Shown here: positions 4,846-6,310 of the stretch, in pieces
Numbering within the stretch: position 1 is the stretch's first letter
Layout: each line of letters opens with the position of its first letter
Assembly (NCBI GenBank): GCA_021151615.1
Contig: JAGKXA010000237.1
Span: 1-6,310, forward strand
Source of the DNA: Cellvibrionaceae bacterium
Lineage (GTDB): Bacteria; Pseudomonadota; Gammaproteobacteria; Pseudomonadales; Cellvibrionaceae
DNA: 6,310 nucleotides
Reading direction: 5' to 3'
Position numbers and translations under genes: made by a program
Notes under the pieces: generated by a model
The model's input: the letters and a program-made list of their open reading frames with translations, nothing else
What the model was told of the DNA's origin: nothing
Database searches by the model: none

Positions 4846-6153
4846 ATGACAGCAATTGACACAAATTTCCTGCAAGAGTTGCAAGATCGTGGGCTTATTG
4901 CCCAAATGACGGGTGGTGAAGCTATTGTTGAGCACCTGAACTCTGGTAGCCGCACTCTCTATTGTGGTTTCGATCCAACTGCGGACAGTCTCCACATTGG
5001 CAGCCTTGTTCCTTTATTAATGCTAAAGCGCTTCCAGTTGGCGGGGCATAAGCCAATCGCCTTGGTTGGTGGTGCTACAGGATTAATAGGTGACCCCAGT
5101 TTTAAGGCTCAAGAGCGTAAGCTCAATACTCCGGATATCGTTGCTTCCTGGGTGGGCAAGCTTAAAAATCAGGTGAGTCAATTTATCAGTTTTGACGCTG
5201 ACAGCAATTCAGCTGAAGTTGTTAACAATCTTGATTGGGTTGGGAAAATGGATGTTCTGACTTTCTTGCGCGATGTTGGCAAGCATTTTTCTGTCAATAA
5301 CATGATCAATAAAGAATCGGTAAAACAGCGTATTGAGCGTGAGGGTGAGGGGATTTCATTTACTGAGTTTACTTATATGTTGCTACAGTCGTACGACTTT
5401 GCAGAACTCTATCAGCGCAATCACTGCACATTGCAGATTGGTGGTAGTGATCAGTGGGGGAATATTACAGGGGGTATTGATTTGACTCGTCGCCTGCATG
5501 GCGCTCAGGTGTTCGGGTTAACCATGCCGCTGGTCACCAAGGCTGATGGAACCAAGTTTGGCAAAACTGAAACCGGGACCGTGTGGCTGGATCCAGTGCG
5601 TACGTCGCCTTATGCCTTCTATCAGTTTTGGTTAAATACGGCGGATGCGGATGCGTATAAATTTCTGCGTTACTTTACGTTCTTGTCTGTTGATCAGATT
5701 GCAGAAATTGAGGCTTCTGACTTGGCTCGCGAAGGCAAGCCTGAGGCGCAGATGATTCTGGCTGCGGAGGTAACCAAAATTGTTCATGGTGAATCTGGTC
5801 TTTCGGCTGCACAGCGCATTACTCAGGCGTTGTTTAGTGGCGAGTTATCAGGTTTGAGTGAGGCTGATTTCCTGCAGTTGCAGCAGGATGGATTGCCCTC
5901 TTCAAAAGTTGGGCGCGCATTGCTTGATTCGCTTCCGCTGACTCAGTTGTTGGCGGATGCGGAGTTGGGGACGTCAGGCAAGCAAATCAAAGATGCGCTG
6001 GTGCGCGGAGCAGTTTCTATTAATGGTGTCGCCAAATCACTTGATGACAACATGAAAACGGCCGAATCGTTTGCTGCGATAAATGCTTTTTTTGAGCGCT
6101 TTTTTATGGTGAAGGTCGGGAAAAAGAAGTATCACTTGTTTGAGGTTGTGTGA
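4846..6153 (+). CDS. tyrS: Tyrosyl-tRNA synthetase, E. coli TyrS type
   Basis: TyrS attaches tyrosine to tRNA-Tyr using ATP. The product from ATG 4846 has 435 residues (E. coli TyrS: 424) and follows the E. coli protein nearly throughout: LYCGFDPTADSLHIGSLVPLL (about residues 38-58), LVGGATGLIGDPSFK (73-87), FSVNNMINKESVKQR (148-162), GISFTEFTYMLLQSYDF (169-185), LQIGGSDQWGNITGGIDL (196-213) and the KMSKS-type loop ADGTKFGKT (233-241). The C-terminal part, about 365-432, is the S4-type tRNA-binding domain (LGTSGKQIKDALVRGAVSINGVAKSL). The class I HIGH signature reads His50-Ile-Gly-Ser53, with Ser in place of the last His. ATG 4846 is chosen because MTAIDTNFLQELQDRGLIAQ aligns with the E. coli N-terminus and the promoter overlaps the longer frame; no clear Shine-Dalgarno sequence precedes it. 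Transcription is divergent from the M23 peptidase operon. Confidence 0.97.
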   Translation: MTAIDTNFLQELQDRGLIAQMTGGEAIVEHLNSGSRTLYCGFDPTADSLHIGSLVPLLMLKRFQLAGHKPIALVGGATGLIGDPSFKAQERKLNTPDIVASWVGKLKNQVSQFISFDADSNSAEVVNNLDWVGKMDVLTFLRDVGKHFSVNNMINKESVKQRIEREGEGISFTEFTYMLLQSYDFAELYQRNHCTLQIGGSDQWGNITGGIDLTRRLHGAQVFGLTMPLVTKADGTKFGKTETGTVWLDPVRTSPYAFYQFWLNTADADAYKFLRYFTFLSVDQIAEIEASDLAREGKPEAQMILAAEVTKIVHGESGLSAAQRITQALFSGELSGLSEADFLQLQQDGLPSSKVGRALLDSLPLTQLLADAELGTSGKQIKDALVRGAVSINGVAKSLDDNMKTAESFAAINAFFERFFMVKVGKKKYHLFEVV

Positions 6154-6190
6154 TTTTTGCTCTTGTTGTTTTTAAAGTGGGCTTTTGAAG

Positions 6191-6257
6191 TAAAGTTATT
6201 TAAGTTGCGCGAAATAAAGCTTGCTCGTGTGTGGTTCGGTGCGTATAGTGCGCGGCC
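6191..6257 (+). promoter_or_regulatory. Strong rRNA-type promoter with A/T-rich upstream element and G/C-rich discriminator
   Basis: TTGCTC (6221-6226) and TATAGT (6244-6249) are 17 bases apart, with start expected near 6256. Upstream, 6191-6219 has A/T blocks (AAAGTTATTTAAG and GAAATAAAG) placed like the two halves of an UP element. Downstream, GCGCGGCC (6250-6257) is a G/C-rich discriminator, the mark of growth-rate and ppGpp control. No coding frame opens at once. Given the position after a tyrosyl-tRNA synthetase gene, as I recall for the Pseudomonas rRNA locus, this is probably the promoter of a ribosomal RNA operon whose 16S gene lies past the right edge. The boxes are seen; the downstream gene is inferred. 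Confidence 0.6.
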
Positions 6258-6270
6258 TCGCCAAGGCGAG
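6257..6270 (+). repeat. Short inverted repeat at the predicted transcript 5' end
   Basis: CTCGCC (6257-6262) and GGCGAG (6265-6270) flank AA. It begins eight bases after the -10 box, the same offset as the CTCGC/GCGAG repeat of the erpA leader. In RNA the innermost pairs cannot close over two bases, so the real stem would be about five pairs or fewer. The role is unknown. Confidence 0.4.
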
Positions 6271-6310
6271 CGTCAAACAAATTGAGTGACAATGAATGGT
6301 TTGATGAGCT

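Noticed and set aside
6292..6310. ATG at 6292 as the start of a new protein gene (MNGLMS...)
   Set aside because: Only six codons are visible, the ribosome-binding site is poor, and the promoter type points to stable RNA; it cannot be decided from this window.
1..6310. Mobile element, phage, CRISPR, toxin-antitoxin or defence system
   Set aside because: Every substantial stretch is covered by recognisable housekeeping genes in a conserved order; no transposase, direct-repeat array, attachment-like duplication or compositional break was seen.

Overview
The window is a stretch of chromosomal housekeeping DNA, probably from a gammaproteobacterium of the Pseudomonas/Cellvibrio kind. This rests on the close match of TyrS and ErpA to their E. 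coli homologues and on the gene order. As I remember it, argC - membrane coiled-coil protein - bactofilin - erpA - anmK - M23 peptidase - tyrosyl-tRNA synthetase - rRNA operon is also the order around PA0662-PA0668 of Pseudomonas aeruginosa. Base composition is moderate (about half G+C by eye). I saw no insertion sequence, CRISPR array, tRNA or sign of recent transfer.

Left part, plus strand (1-2085): the 3' part of argC (arginine synthesis) runs in from the left edge. After a 68-base gap with a strong hairpin come a one-pass membrane coiled-coil protein of unknown function and, 22 bases later, a small bactofilin. Then comes erpA, an A-type iron-sulfur carrier, which has its own promoter. A 25-base sequence overlapping that promoter's -35 box closely resembles the type 1 binding site of the iron-sulfur repressor IscR. 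This is the best regulatory signal in the window.

Middle part, minus strand (2093-4644): an M23 (LytM-type) peptidoglycan endopeptidase with a membrane anchor and a LysM/OapA-like domain is followed, 17 bases after its stop, by anmK, a kinase that recycles anhydro-N-acetylmuramic acid. The pair joins wall cutting to wall recycling. anmK converges on erpA with only 7 bases between the stop codons and no recognisable terminator.

Right part, plus strand (4645-6310): a 201-base divergent region holds a good tyrS promoter and a perfect 9-base inverted repeat that straddles its -35 box. tyrS, of the E. coli type, follows. The last 157 bases carry no gene but contain a promoter with an A/T-rich upstream stretch and a G/C-rich discriminator, as expected in front of a ribosomal RNA operon that would begin past the right edge.

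Most of the window is ordinary. The points worth following are the IscR-like site, the inverted repeat between the peptidase and tyrS, the E. coli-type TyrS in what I recall as a tyrZ locus, its HIGS signature, the two matching hairpins at predicted transcript 5' ends, and the bactofilin/membrane-protein/M23-peptidase neighbourhood.
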